NCBI GenBank assembly: GCA_964406505.1
Contig: CAYORX010000002.1
Location: forward strand, 75,363 to 139,362
DNA length: 64,000 nt
Direction: 5' to 3'
Origin: DTU015 sp964406505
GTDB taxonomy: Bacteria; Bacillota; Sulfobacillia; Fermentithermobacillales; Fermentithermobacillaceae
The translations under genes were made by a program, and so were the position numbers. Of this stretch, positions 33,595-41,537 are shown piece by piece (position 1 is the first letter of the stretch; every line of letters starts with the position of its first letter). Under the pieces are notes generated by a model. The model did no database searches, had not been told where the DNA came from, and worked only from the letters and a program-made list of their open reading frames with translations.

Positions 33595-34309
33595 AGTGAA
33601 AAACCTAAATAAGAGTTTTGGAGACCTCAAGGTACTCCACAATCTAAATCTCAAAGTGGATAAAGGAGAAGTGGTAGTTATAATCGGCCCAAGCGGTTCA
33701 GGGAAGAGTACTCTTTTGCGCTGCATCAATCTCTTGGAACAACCAACTTCAGGCGATATTTATATAAACAATGTAAATGTTAACGGTAGCGACGTGGACA
33801 TAAATTTGATTAGGCAAACGACAGGAATGGTGTTTCAGCAATTTAATCTCTTTCCACACCTTACGGTGCTCGATAATGTATCTATTGCGCCTATCCGGGT
33901 TTTAGGTATGGCTCAGCAACAAGCCAAAATTTTGGGTAGGGATCTATTGTATAAGGTGGGGTTATCTGATAAAGAATTCGCGTATCCTCGCCAACTCTCA
34001 GGAGGCCAGCAGCAAAGAGCTGCTATTGCTAGGGCACTTGCAATGAAGCCTATATTAATGTTATTTGATGAGCCTACATCGGCGCTTGATCCTGAAATGA
34101 TAGGTGAAGTCTTAACGGTTATGAAACAGCTAGCGCTTGAAGGAATGACAATGATCGTTGTCAGCCACGAAATGGGTTTTGCCAGAGAGGTTGCGGATAG
34201 AGTTTTATTTATGGATGAAGGATCACTTGTGGAAGAAGGTGAACCTGGGGAAATTTTCCTGAATCCAAAACATGAAAGAACCAGAACATTTCTTAGTAAG
34301 ATTTTGTAA
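33587..34309 (+). CDS. Amino acid ABC transporter, ATP-binding protein
   Basis: A 240-residue cytoplasmic ATPase of the polar amino acid uptake family (GlnQ/ArtP type). Walker A is GPSGSGKSTLL (near residue 35), the Q-loop is FQQFNLFPHLTV, the ABC signature LSGGQQQRAAIARALA (near 145), Walker B LMLFDEPTSALDPEM, and the switch His is in VVSHEMGFA. The GTG start overlaps the permease stop region and follows GGAGG. All three transporter genes are complete, so the importer should work. Confidence 0.95.
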   Translation: MVEVKNLNKSFGDLKVLHNLNLKVDKGEVVVIIGPSGSGKSTLLRCINLLEQPTSGDIYINNVNVNGSDVDINLIRQTTGMVFQQFNLFPHLTVLDNVSIAPIRVLGMAQQQAKILGRDLLYKVGLSDKEFAYPRQLSGGQQQRAAIARALAMKPILMLFDEPTSALDPEMIGEVLTVMKQLALEGMTMIVVSHEMGFAREVADRVLFMDEGSLVEEGEPGEIFLNPKHERTRTFLSKIL

Positions 34310-34444
34310 ATGCCCGAGTCGTATCATGTGTCCGATCGTGAAAAACTTTGGTTGTTAGTTATCAACTCTAAAATTAGATGGTACACTTTATTTGAACAAA
34401 CCGATGGCAATATGAAGCAGCCGGATTCCCCAGGAGATGGTCAA

Positions 34445-35182
34445 ATGAATTTTATCTTATCTAATCTAAAAAACCCGGCGTTAGGGCCGATGTTTGCCGC
34501 ATTTGCAGGTTTGTTAGCTTCTACAAGTCCATGCGCCATGGCTGCAGTCCCTCTTATGATAGGACATATCGCAAGCGTTCGCACAGGCGATCGGAAAAAT
34601 CAACTCGTCTTATTTATTGTTGGCATGTCGACGGCGCTTTCGTTAACTGGTATAGTAGCCGGTTTGCTTGGAAGATCACTTATTTTCTCGATTCCTTGGA
34701 TAAGATGGGTTGCTGGAATAGTGATTGTAATAGTAGGTCTGAGCTATATAGACGTTTTTTCCTTTTCCAAAACATGTAAACTCAATATTCCGCAAGGTGT
34801 ACTATTTGATGATGGCATAGTTAACGATGTGTCTCAGAGTTATATACAAGTGGTCGATAAAGATAAAGTATCTCGCAACTTGAAATCCATTGGCTTGGGT
34901 GTACTTTATGGATTGTCTGCATCGCCGTGTTCCACTCCTGCCCTTATAGCTATACTTGCTGTCGTAGCTACCACCGGTTCTTTGGTAAGAGGTGTAACAT
35001 TGCTATTGGGTTATTCTTTGGGCCAATCTGTATTGGTTATATTTGCGGGGCTTTTTACTTCCAAATTCACTAAGTTTCTGGAAAACCAGCGAAACATCAA
35101 AACCATTGGAATTGTTAGAAAAGTTGGCGGGCTGATAGTTGTTAGTTTTGGCGTGTATTTGTTGTTAAGACCGTTTTTTTAG
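34445..35182 (+). CDS. CcdA-like thiol-disulfide transmembrane protein
   Basis: A 245-residue protein with about six membrane helices, of the CcdA/DsbD-transmembrane type that moves reducing equivalents across the membrane. Two cysteines stand in Pro-Cys motifs at the start of symmetric halves, STSPCAMAAVPL (near residue 28) and SASPCSTPALIAILAV (near 165), as in CcdA. The ATG at 34445 follows AGGAG by eight bases; an ATG at 34310 directly after the ABC ATPase stop is open in frame but lacks a ribosome site. A membrane-anchored thioredoxin is encoded 39 bases downstream and is its likely partner. Confidence 0.85.
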   Translation: MNFILSNLKNPALGPMFAAFAGLLASTSPCAMAAVPLMIGHIASVRTGDRKNQLVLFIVGMSTALSLTGIVAGLLGRSLIFSIPWIRWVAGIVIVIVGLSYIDVFSFSKTCKLNIPQGVLFDDGIVNDVSQSYIQVVDKDKVSRNLKSIGLGVLYGLSASPCSTPALIAILAVVATTGSLVRGVTLLLGYSLGQSVLVIFAGLFTSKFTKFLENQRNIKTIGIVRKVGGLIVVSFGVYLLLRPFF

Positions 35183-35221
35183 GGTGATTGCGTCCAATTA
35201 ATTTATAGAGGAGAGTATCTT

Positions 35222-35695
35222 GTGGGCAAAACATGTCCTTTCGCAATCTTATTAAATAATCGTTATAGCGGAATTATCATTGTGATTATTGTTGCGCTAA
35301 TCGCGGGCGGAGCATGGTATCGAAACACTTTACGTAACACAGACTTAGATTTCGCCGATGTTGTGATCGAAGATGTAACACCGGAAGATTTAGAATTGCA
35401 TATAATAAAGGGCAAGCCGGGGGTTTTAGAGTTTTACACTAAGTCATGTCCTTTTTGTGTGAAGATCGAACAAGAACTAAAGCAACTTAAAGCTAATTAT
35501 GGTGGGCAGATTTTTGTCGTAAAAATTAACGCTGAAGTTCATTCTCAAAAAGCAGTAAAACATGATATTCGTGGAGTCCCTACGCTTGTATTCTTTGATT
35601 CAGAAGGCAAATCAGTGGGTTCTTTAGCAGGTTACCGAAATTTTGAAGAGATTGTGGAAACGTTAGTGGGGCTTGACCTTGTAAAACAGCGATAA
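35222..35695 (+). CDS. Membrane-anchored thioredoxin-like protein
   Basis: A 157-residue protein with one N-terminal membrane segment (about residues 17-33) and an extracytoplasmic thioredoxin domain. The redox motif is SCPFC (near residue 77), and the cis-Pro loop is RGVPTLVFFDSEG. The CPFC dipeptide differs from CGPC of cytosolic thioredoxin and is common in dedicated exported forms. The GTG start is 8 bases after GAGGAG. With the CcdA-like protein it forms an extracellular reducing system, possibly for cytochrome c, spore proteins or lipoprotein thiols. Target is inference; no cytochrome gene is seen nearby. Confidence 0.88.
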   Translation: MGKTCPFAILLNNRYSGIIIVIIVALIAGGAWYRNTLRNTDLDFADVVIEDVTPEDLELHIIKGKPGVLEFYTKSCPFCVKIEQELKQLKANYGGQIFVVKINAEVHSQKAVKHDIRGVPTLVFFDSEGKSVGSLAGYRNFEEIVETLVGLDLVKQR

Positions 35696-35815
35696 TTATC
35701 TATTAGCTGTCGGGTGTTCAAAAATAAATATATTAGATACAATCTTATGTGCAGTGTTCTCTAAAGGGTACTGTAATATTAGAAACAAACTTTTATATGA
35801 GGTAATTAAAATACG

Positions 35816-36721
35816 ATGTCACAATTAGCTGCTAACCTGCTACTCCTTTTAGTGACCGTTATTTGGGGTACGACGTTTATACTCGTAAAAACAGCCATTC
35901 AGATGATAAAGCCATTTACTTTTTTGGCGGCAAGATTTTTTATCGGTAGCCTGTTTATATTGTTGTGGTTAGCTATAAGACAGTCGAAATCTTCATGGGA
36001 CAGGTCTGTTACCTTCGTAACACCTGCGTATACTTTGAAAGGTGGCGTGCTTACAGGGGCTGCCTTGTTTTTTAGTTACGTCACTCAAACTTTCGGATTA
36101 TTGACTGTTTCGGCCGGGAAAGCTGCTTTTATTACCGGCTTGTCAGTAGTTCTGGTTCCTCTTGCTTCGGCGCTTATTTTCAAAGAGATCCCCGACAAAA
36201 ACGCTTTTATTGGGGTAACTCTTGCTGCTATCGGTTTAGCGCTTATGTCGTTAGTATTTCCATTTAACATTGAAATTGGTGACATATTGGTGTTTTTGTG
36301 CGCAGTTGGGTTTGCTTCGCATATAATTCTTGTAGGAATGTATTCAAGGCACAGCGATCCTGTGATTTTCACATTAATACAGTTGATGATCGTAGCGGCC
36401 GGTTCATTTATCGCGGCGATTTGTTTGGAATGGCCACTTAGTATTCCAATCCATACTTCTGGTGCTCTCATTTATTCAGCTGTTGTTGCTACGTCTATTA
36501 CTGTACTCATCCAGTCAGCAGTTCAAAAATATACGTCTGCAACAAATACGGCGCTTATTTTTTCTACGGAACCGGTATTTGCGGCTCTTTTTGCATGGAT
36601 TAGTGTAGGCGAAATTTTAAAGCCGCGAGAAATGTTGGGCGCAGGCTTAATTTTATTGGGCATGCTTATTTCTGAAATCGGTCCATGGAAACGCCGTTCC
36701 TTCCTTAAAAACGAACTTTGA
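35816..36721 (+). CDS. EamA-family (DMT) transporter
   Basis: A 301-residue membrane protein with ten predicted helices in two EamA repeats. The repeats begin LLLVTVIWGTTFILVKTAI and ILVFLCAVGFASHIILVGMY, and the C-terminal part shows NTALIFSTEPVFAALFAWI, the family signature. DMT carriers export or import amino acids and metabolites; no substrate can be deduced. The ATG has a GAGGTAA site somewhat distant (11 bases). It is a single gene, with a weak terminator following. Confidence 0.88.
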   Translation: MSQLAANLLLLLVTVIWGTTFILVKTAIQMIKPFTFLAARFFIGSLFILLWLAIRQSKSSWDRSVTFVTPAYTLKGGVLTGAALFFSYVTQTFGLLTVSAGKAAFITGLSVVLVPLASALIFKEIPDKNAFIGVTLAAIGLALMSLVFPFNIEIGDILVFLCAVGFASHIILVGMYSRHSDPVIFTLIQLMIVAAGSFIAAICLEWPLSIPIHTSGALIYSAVVATSITVLIQSAVQKYTSATNTALIFSTEPVFAALFAWISVGEILKPREMLGAGLILLGMLISEIGPWKRRSFLKNEL

Positions 36722-36760
36722 TTCCTCGTTGTTATCTTTAATCAATCAATTCAATGTTAG

Positions 36761-36787
36761 ACCTCGTAGAAGGAGGTATTCTTTTTT
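36761..36787 (+). terminator. Probable terminator after the EamA gene
   Basis: ACCTC pairs with GAGGT across a 7-base loop and TTCTTTTTT follows. The stem is short (5 bp), so the call is moderate. Confidence 0.5.
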
Positions 36788-36857
36788 AAATTGTAAAAAT
36801 TTGATATTATTTTCCAAAGAACTTTAAGTTAAATTTTACACAAAGGTGGTGTGAATT

Positions 36858-37739
36858 GTGAATGCAAACGTCCTTGTGTATGCATCTAGTTTTTTAAATG
36901 CTGATTTTTGGCTTAACATCGCGTTTGTTGGGATTAAACTAGGTGCAATTATCGTAATGGCACTTTTGATTGTTAAAATCGGAAATTCTTTAATCGATAA
37001 ACTACTGTCTAAAACTGATGGCATGGCGAAGGGACTAACTATAGATGAATCCAGAGCAAAAACTTTGTCGGGCCTTTTGCAAAGTACTTTAAGATATGTT
37101 GTGAGTATAGTAGTAATCTTGATGATTTTGGATTTAATAGGTATTGATACAAAAGCCCTTCTTGGCGGTGTGGCAGTATTAGGTTTAGCGGTAGGGTTTG
37201 GTGCGCAAAATTTGGTCCGTGATGTTATAACAGGTTTTTTTCTCATATATGAAAGACAATACGATGTCGGCAATTACGTCACCATAGCTGGCGTATCTGG
37301 GGTAGTGGAACACATTGGAATCAGGACTACAATCTTACGTGATTGGTCTGGAGATGTACATACCGTTCCAAACGGTTTAGTCGAAAAAACCACTAACAGG
37401 AGTAGGCGGGCTTCTAGAGCATTGGTAGAAGTTCCGGTACCGCATACGGCAAATTTACAACAAGTAACTGATATTATGGAGAAAGTCTGTCAGCAGGTTG
37501 CGCAGGAGATGCCGGTGATTCGCGAAGGACCTAAAGTACTGGGTATATCTCAACTACGTGAGTCTGGGGTGACCTTATTAGTGTGGGCAAGAACCAATCC
37601 TTTAAGTCAGTGGGGAGTAGAAAGGGAATTGCGGCTTAAAATTAAAAAGGCGTTTGATGATGCTGGGATTGAGGTCCCATACCCAAGATTAGTAGTTCAT
37701 AGTCAAGGATATAAAGGTTTAGAAAGTGAGCAATGCTAA
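36858..37739 (+). CDS. MscS-family mechanosensitive channel
   Basis: A 293-residue small-conductance channel of the membrane that opens on osmotic downshift. Three predicted helices; the pore helix TM3 and MscS core are in LGGVAVLGLAVGFGAQNLVRD with VITGFFLIYERQYDVGNYV (residues about 105-145), then the beta domain (GVSGVVEHIGIRTTILRDWSGDVHTVPNG). The C-terminal alpha-beta vestibule domain is complete. GTG start after AGGTGG by eight bases. It is not linked to a clear operon. Confidence 0.92.
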   Translation: MNANVLVYASSFLNADFWLNIAFVGIKLGAIIVMALLIVKIGNSLIDKLLSKTDGMAKGLTIDESRAKTLSGLLQSTLRYVVSIVVILMILDLIGIDTKALLGGVAVLGLAVGFGAQNLVRDVITGFFLIYERQYDVGNYVTIAGVSGVVEHIGIRTTILRDWSGDVHTVPNGLVEKTTNRSRRASRALVEVPVPHTANLQQVTDIMEKVCQQVAQEMPVIREGPKVLGISQLRESGVTLLVWARTNPLSQWGVERELRLKIKKAFDDAGIEVPYPRLVVHSQGYKGLESEQC

Positions 37740-37819
37740 TTTATGTAACTATAACAATAAAAACTTTAGAAAATCAGGGTCAAGCGGAATCAAAATAAGG
37801 TTTAGCATTTAAATTTTGT

Positions 37820-38488
37820 TCAATATCCTAAAATTTCGTTTATTAATACCACTACAAATTTGTTTTTAGCCAGAGGTGGTTTTTGTATAATAGTAGTTAT
37901 TCTGCAGCCTAAATCTGGATCAAGTAAGCGACTGTCACTTATTATATTTTGTACTGATATGGGTGAACCTAATCTTCTACTGTTAATAGGGGCAGCGTAT
38001 CTCCCTATGCGGCGAAAAGCCTCGTCTAAACTGTATACTAATTTATTAATGCCGCAAACGACAATTGTTATTTGGGGCCCAAAAATCATGGAACTAACCC
38101 TATTACCAAACCCGTCGGAATTAATTAATGTTCCGTCAATACAAAGAGCATTGACACTAGATAAAAATACGTCAGCCGTTATTTGCTTATGTCTGACTTC
38201 ATTTTTTTTCTCTTTTGTTAACGTGTTGTCCCAATGGTCATATAAAGTGAAGCCCTTCTGGTTCAAGATCTCCGGGAGATTGAGATCTCGTATGGTGACA
38301 GAGCCGCCTATACCTATCGTCGACGTTTCATTTGGAATTGCTTTTAAGACAAAGTCCACAGCATGTTGCTTGTTTTGGGCATAGACAGCTGTAAAACCCT
38401 TGTTATTAAGCGATTCGACGCATTGAAGTGCGAGCCTGTGTTCAAACCAATTTTTATATTGGTATAAGGAACAATTTTTCCAAGTCAA
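37820..38488 (-). CDS. LUD-domain protein (lactate-utilisation type)
   Basis: A 222-residue protein of the LUD family (PF02589), to which LutB and LutC of lactate oxidation belong. Motifs include FTAVYAQNKQHAVDFVL, TIGIGGSVTIRDLNLPEIL, NALCIDGTLINSDGFGNRVS and CGINKLVYSLDEAFRRI. It has only the LUD fold; ferredoxin cysteines of LutB are absent. Stand-alone LUD proteins of this size are common in clostridia, with unknown roles. TTG start, five bases after AGGTGG. It follows DUF4438 on the minus strand with a hairpin between. Confidence 0.85.
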   Translation of the reverse strand: MTWKNCSLYQYKNWFEHRLALQCVESLNNKGFTAVYAQNKQHAVDFVLKAIPNETSTIGIGGSVTIRDLNLPEILNQKGFTLYDHWDNTLTKEKKNEVRHKQITADVFLSSVNALCIDGTLINSDGFGNRVSSMIFGPQITIVVCGINKLVYSLDEAFRRIGRYAAPINSRRLGSPISVQNIISDSRLLDPDLGCRITTIIQKPPLAKNKFVVVLINEILGY

Positions 38489-38528
38489 TTAAACCACCTG
38501 CTTTAGCTTTTATGATATGAATACATTA

Positions 38529-38556
38529 TTAGGGGACGCTTTTTAGGGTCCCCTAA
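38529..38556 (-). terminator. Hairpin between DUF4438 and LUD genes
   Basis: TTAGGGGAC and GTCCCCTAA form a perfect 9-bp stem, 35 bases past the DUF4438 stop. No long T run follows on the minus strand, so it may attenuate rather than stop transcription into the LUD gene. Confidence 0.6.
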
Positions 38557-38590
38557 CATACTTAAAGGTTTTTAACACTACTCATTCACA

Positions 38591-39445
38591 TTATTTTAGC
38601 GAAAGATAATCTGCAATGTTGGCATTGTCGGATTTGACGGGTTCAATTTTGCCTTTGAGTGAGGTAAGCAATGATGTTACCCCAGGACCGTGGCCCGATA
38701 CAAAAGAGTCGCCGTGAACGACTATACCAATAATAACTGCCCCACGTCTGTAGCTTCTTCCATAATAAGATGACGAGTCCATAATCGCTACAATGTCGCC
38801 CAGTTTAATTTTATCGATTTCCAATTCTCTGAGCCGTTCCTTTTCCATTGAAGTTATGTCATAATCTCCAGTTTCAGCGGACGATGCACCCAACCCGCTT
38901 CCCATAAATTCGGGTGGAATCATTGCGGTTACAGGAACTTTAAGAACTCCATCTTTTTCCACGATATTTAGCTTGTTTACTACATTGGGATCCAAATTCA
39001 TACATTTTACATCAGGATAATCGGTAAGTTCGAGTCCCTGACCAATGCTTCTTACTTGCACTTTGTCCCCTATTTGCAGTTTTTCAAGCACTTCCTGTTC
39101 AAAATGGATGATTACATGCTCGATACCTCCGTGTTTGCCGGTTACTGTGCCCTTGGCACCTTTGGCATCGCCTGAGGCTACGTAAGCTGTATTCCCAATG
39201 CACGACAAGGTATTGTATCCCTGATTCGCTTTTGTATCTTTGTTCTTTGTGCTTACTCCTGGCTCAAGATGATCTCCTGCCCATCCAAAGGCGGGATCAC
39301 CCACTTTTAGATTGTAAGCTATTCCGCCTGTGCCCGGAATTACTCTTATACGTCCGTCATAACACATTCTAGGTCGTACCCCCGGCGCCGAAATTTCTCC
39401 CAAAACCGAAAGCTTTACAAGTTTATCTTTGTTGGTTTTAATCAT
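38591..39445 (-). CDS. DUF4438 domain protein
   Basis: A 284-residue cytoplasmic protein that matches the DUF4438 family known from Thermotoga and clostridia. It shows ISAPGVRPRMCYDGRIRVIPG with TGGIAYN, VGDPAFGWAGDHLEPGVS, CIGNTAYVASGDAKGAKGTV and the RGAVIIGIVVHGDSFVSGHG segment with conserved Gly and His. The family has a crystal structure but no known activity. ATG 39445 follows GGGAGG; the longer frame upstream is an open-frame artefact that crosses the operator repeat. A tandem GTATAC element lies 30 bases before the start, suggesting GntR-type control. Confidence 0.83.
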   Translation of the reverse strand: MIKTNKDKLVKLSVLGEISAPGVRPRMCYDGRIRVIPGTGGIAYNLKVGDPAFGWAGDHLEPGVSTKNKDTKANQGYNTLSCIGNTAYVASGDAKGAKGTVTGKHGGIEHVIIHFEQEVLEKLQIGDKVQVRSIGQGLELTDYPDVKCMNLDPNVVNKLNIVEKDGVLKVPVTAMIPPEFMGSGLGASSAETGDYDITSMEKERLRELEIDKIKLGDIVAIMDSSSYYGRSYRRGAVIIGIVVHGDSFVSGHGPGVTSLLTSLKGKIEPVKSDNANIADYLSLK

Positions 39446-39736
39446 GTAGTTTTCCTCCCGATTTAGTTTTTTGAATTGTATACATTGTATACAGTATAAA
39501 GTTATCTCGTCGGTAATCACCTGTTCTTGGTATACTTCCCATGAAAAAATCTAAGGAAAAAATTCTCTGAACTAAGCCTTGTTTCAGCGAGCAAAATCGT
39601 TTACCTCCCCAACTTTCATTAAGACATTTGAAAAGCGTAACCGTATTTTCTTTTCAGCATGTTAAGGTTCTTCTCCTGCATCAATAGGCATGGTTAAGTA
39701 CCGCGTATAAACATAAAATTTTAATAATTTATCAAA
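39446..39736. other. Intergenic region before DUF4438
   Basis: 291 bases without a normal-sized gene. It holds a tandem operator (39476-39493) and, on the minus strand, a 25-codon frame at 39517-39594 (TTG start, GGGGAGG nine bases upstream) that could be a leader peptide. A second 13-codon frame with a GGAGAAG site lies further upstream. No RNA element was recognised. Confidence 0.4.
39476..39493 (-). promoter_or_regulatory. Tandem TTGTATACA operator-like repeat
   Basis: Two exact, adjacent copies of TTGTATACA (39476-39484 and 39485-39493), each with a GTATAC core palindrome. Spacing is 9 bases, near one helical turn. The pattern resembles GntR-family operators; the regulator is not in the window. 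Confidence 0.5.
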
Positions 39737-40372
39737 TTAGTTAGGTTTGTGTTGTACGGGTAGATATTTGCCTTGTGCTTTTCTAACGGCGCTACGTCCC
39801 GATGTTAGGTCATTGATTATTGATGTTAATGTGGTTTTTGATTGAGGCAAAGCAAAAAAATCGACGGTTACTTTTTCTGCGAATGATGTGTTTTTGATAG
39901 TTGCCTTTTGCAATTCAATTTCTTGTTTTAACTTATTAAACTGGTCATAATTAACCTCTACGGTGAGCAAATCGTGATATTTATAAGTAACTAATCTTGT
40001 GTTGTCTAAAGCAAGCGATGCAGCGTTGCTGTAAGCACGGACTAAGCCTCCTGCCCCTAGCTTAATTCCCCCAAAATAACGGGTTACGACGCATAAAATG
40101 TTTTGCAGGTTTCTTTTCTTTATAACGTCAAGAATGGGGTAACCGGCTGTACCTCTCGGCTCTGAATCATCCGAAACCTTTTCAGCAAAAGATTCAGCGT
40201 TTATCGAATAAGCAAACACGTTATGTGTTGCGTTGCTGTGTTCTTGTTTAATTTCGTTAATGTATTCTATGGCTTCGGCTTCTGAAAACGCAGGGAAAAC
40301 GTGGCCAATAAACTTTGATCGTTTAACTATAAATTCGGATCTTGATTGTTTTAGCGGAGCGATGAATTCCAT
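39737..40372 (-). CDS. YigZ/IMPACT family protein
   Basis: A 211-residue protein of the UPF0029/IMPACT group. The N-terminal domain shows SRSEFIVKRSKFIGHVFP, NATHNVFAYSI, SDDSEPRGTAGYPILDVI and VVTRYFGGIKLGAGGLVRAYS, all highly conserved; the C-terminal EF-G domain V-like fold follows. Roles proposed in other organisms involve translation regulation and proline dipeptidase-like activity, neither proven here. The ATG is 211 residues from the stop, the standard length. Single gene on the minus strand. Confidence 0.9.
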   Translation of the reverse strand: MEFIAPLKQSRSEFIVKRSKFIGHVFPAFSEAEAIEYINEIKQEHSNATHNVFAYSINAESFAEKVSDDSEPRGTAGYPILDVIKKRNLQNILCVVTRYFGGIKLGAGGLVRAYSNAASLALDNTRLVTYKYHDLLTVEVNYDQFNKLKQEIELQKATIKNTSFAEKVTVDFFALPQSKTTLTSIINDLTSGRSAVRKAQGKYLPVQHKPN

Positions 40373-40606
40373 ACGAGCACCTACTTAACCATTCTTTGTG
40401 GCAATTTATGATAAATGTTTCGCTAACTAAAGTGTATCAGATTTTTGATATCTTAAAGAAAACTAGTTAGAAATTTAGCGAGAATTTCGGTCTGAGCGGG
40501 TGAACTACCTTGAGGTAGGAACAAAATATGCTCAACTACGTCAAATATTACCAGCGCAAAACTCAGTATAGTTAAGCACGTTCAAATCGTGTGAGGAGGG
40601 GAAAAT

Positions 40607-41338
40607 GTGATTAATGAAAAACTAAAATGTATCGTCAAATACTTGCTTCCTACAGTGTTGGTAATTGGGCTTGTAGCTGTTTTTAGCCCAAATGTTTTGA
40701 AGGCTCATGCTGAAGAATCCTGCAACAAGATAATTTCAGTAACAGGGCAAGCAGAAGTGTTTGTGAAGCCTGATGTCGCTACAATTAGGTTTGGAGTAGA
40801 GACTAATGCAGATACTGCACAAGAAGCCCAAAAACTTAATGGTACAATTATGAGCAAAGTTTTTGAGGCTTTGCAGTCTAAAAACATACAAAAATCGGAT
40901 ATTCAAACATCCAACTTCAATTTATATCCCGTTTACGAGTTTAAATCTTCAGCAGACAGAACACAAACACTAATCGGATACCGTTGCAACAATACAGTAA
41001 ATGTAAATCTCAAGGAGATCGAAAACATAGGAAACGTAATTGATGCTGTTGTAGGTGCGGGTGCGACTAACGTGAATAGTATTTCTTTTGGTGTTTTGGA
41101 TTCTAAAAAGTATGAAGATGAAATGCTTGCGGATGCTGTGAGAAATGCAAGAACTAAAGCTGAAATAATAAGTAAGGCTGCCGGTGTCAATATCACAGGC
41201 ATTTCCAAAATATCTGATGAACATATATCTGTTTCCGCATATCGCGAGTTGTCTTTGACCGATTTTTCAAAATCAACTCAAATTGAGCCTGGTGAGGTTA
41301 GCATTATGAGTACAGTAAGGATAGATTTTACTTTTTAA
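40607..41338 (+). CDS. Secreted SIMPL-domain protein (DUF541)
   Basis: A 243-residue exported protein. Residues 1-35 are a signal peptide ending AHA, then the SIMPL fold (PF04402): ISVTGQAEVFVKPDVATIRFGVE, LQSKNIQKSDIQTSNFNLYPVYE, GYRCNNTVNVNLK and VVGAGATNVNSISFGVLDSKK. Members include E. coli YggE, linked to oxidative stress and membrane stability, function unclear. The GTG start follows GAGGAGGGG. It ends in a strong terminator and forms a single-gene unit. Confidence 0.88.
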   Translation: MINEKLKCIVKYLLPTVLVIGLVAVFSPNVLKAHAEESCNKIISVTGQAEVFVKPDVATIRFGVETNADTAQEAQKLNGTIMSKVFEALQSKNIQKSDIQTSNFNLYPVYEFKSSADRTQTLIGYRCNNTVNVNLKEIENIGNVIDAVVGAGATNVNSISFGVLDSKKYEDEMLADAVRNARTKAEIISKAAGVNITGISKISDEHISVSAYRELSLTDFSKSTQIEPGEVSIMSTVRIDFTF

Positions 41339-41359
41339 AGCGGACGTACAGGAATTATA

Positions 41360-41405
41360 AAATACCCTTCTACGCGTTAAGAAACTATGGGGAAGGGTAT
41401 TTTTA
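41360..41405 (+). terminator. Terminator after the SIMPL gene
   Basis: AAATACCCTTC pairs perfectly with GAAGGGTATTT (11 bp) and a T run follows directly, about 20 bases past the stop. Confidence 0.85.
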
Positions 41406-41537
41406 GCTTGGTATTTTATGAAGGTCCGTGACACAACCTCAGTTGCAGGGCTTTATCGTTTGATGATAAAATAGTTAGTATATAGAAACATTGTGGTTTA
41501 TTCATTTAGGACTTAATATGAACCGGATGGTGAATCA

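Noticed and set aside
34310..34444. N-terminal extension of the CcdA-like frame
   Set aside because: The frame is open but the ATG follows the previous stop without a ribosome site; a good AGGAG site lies before 34445.
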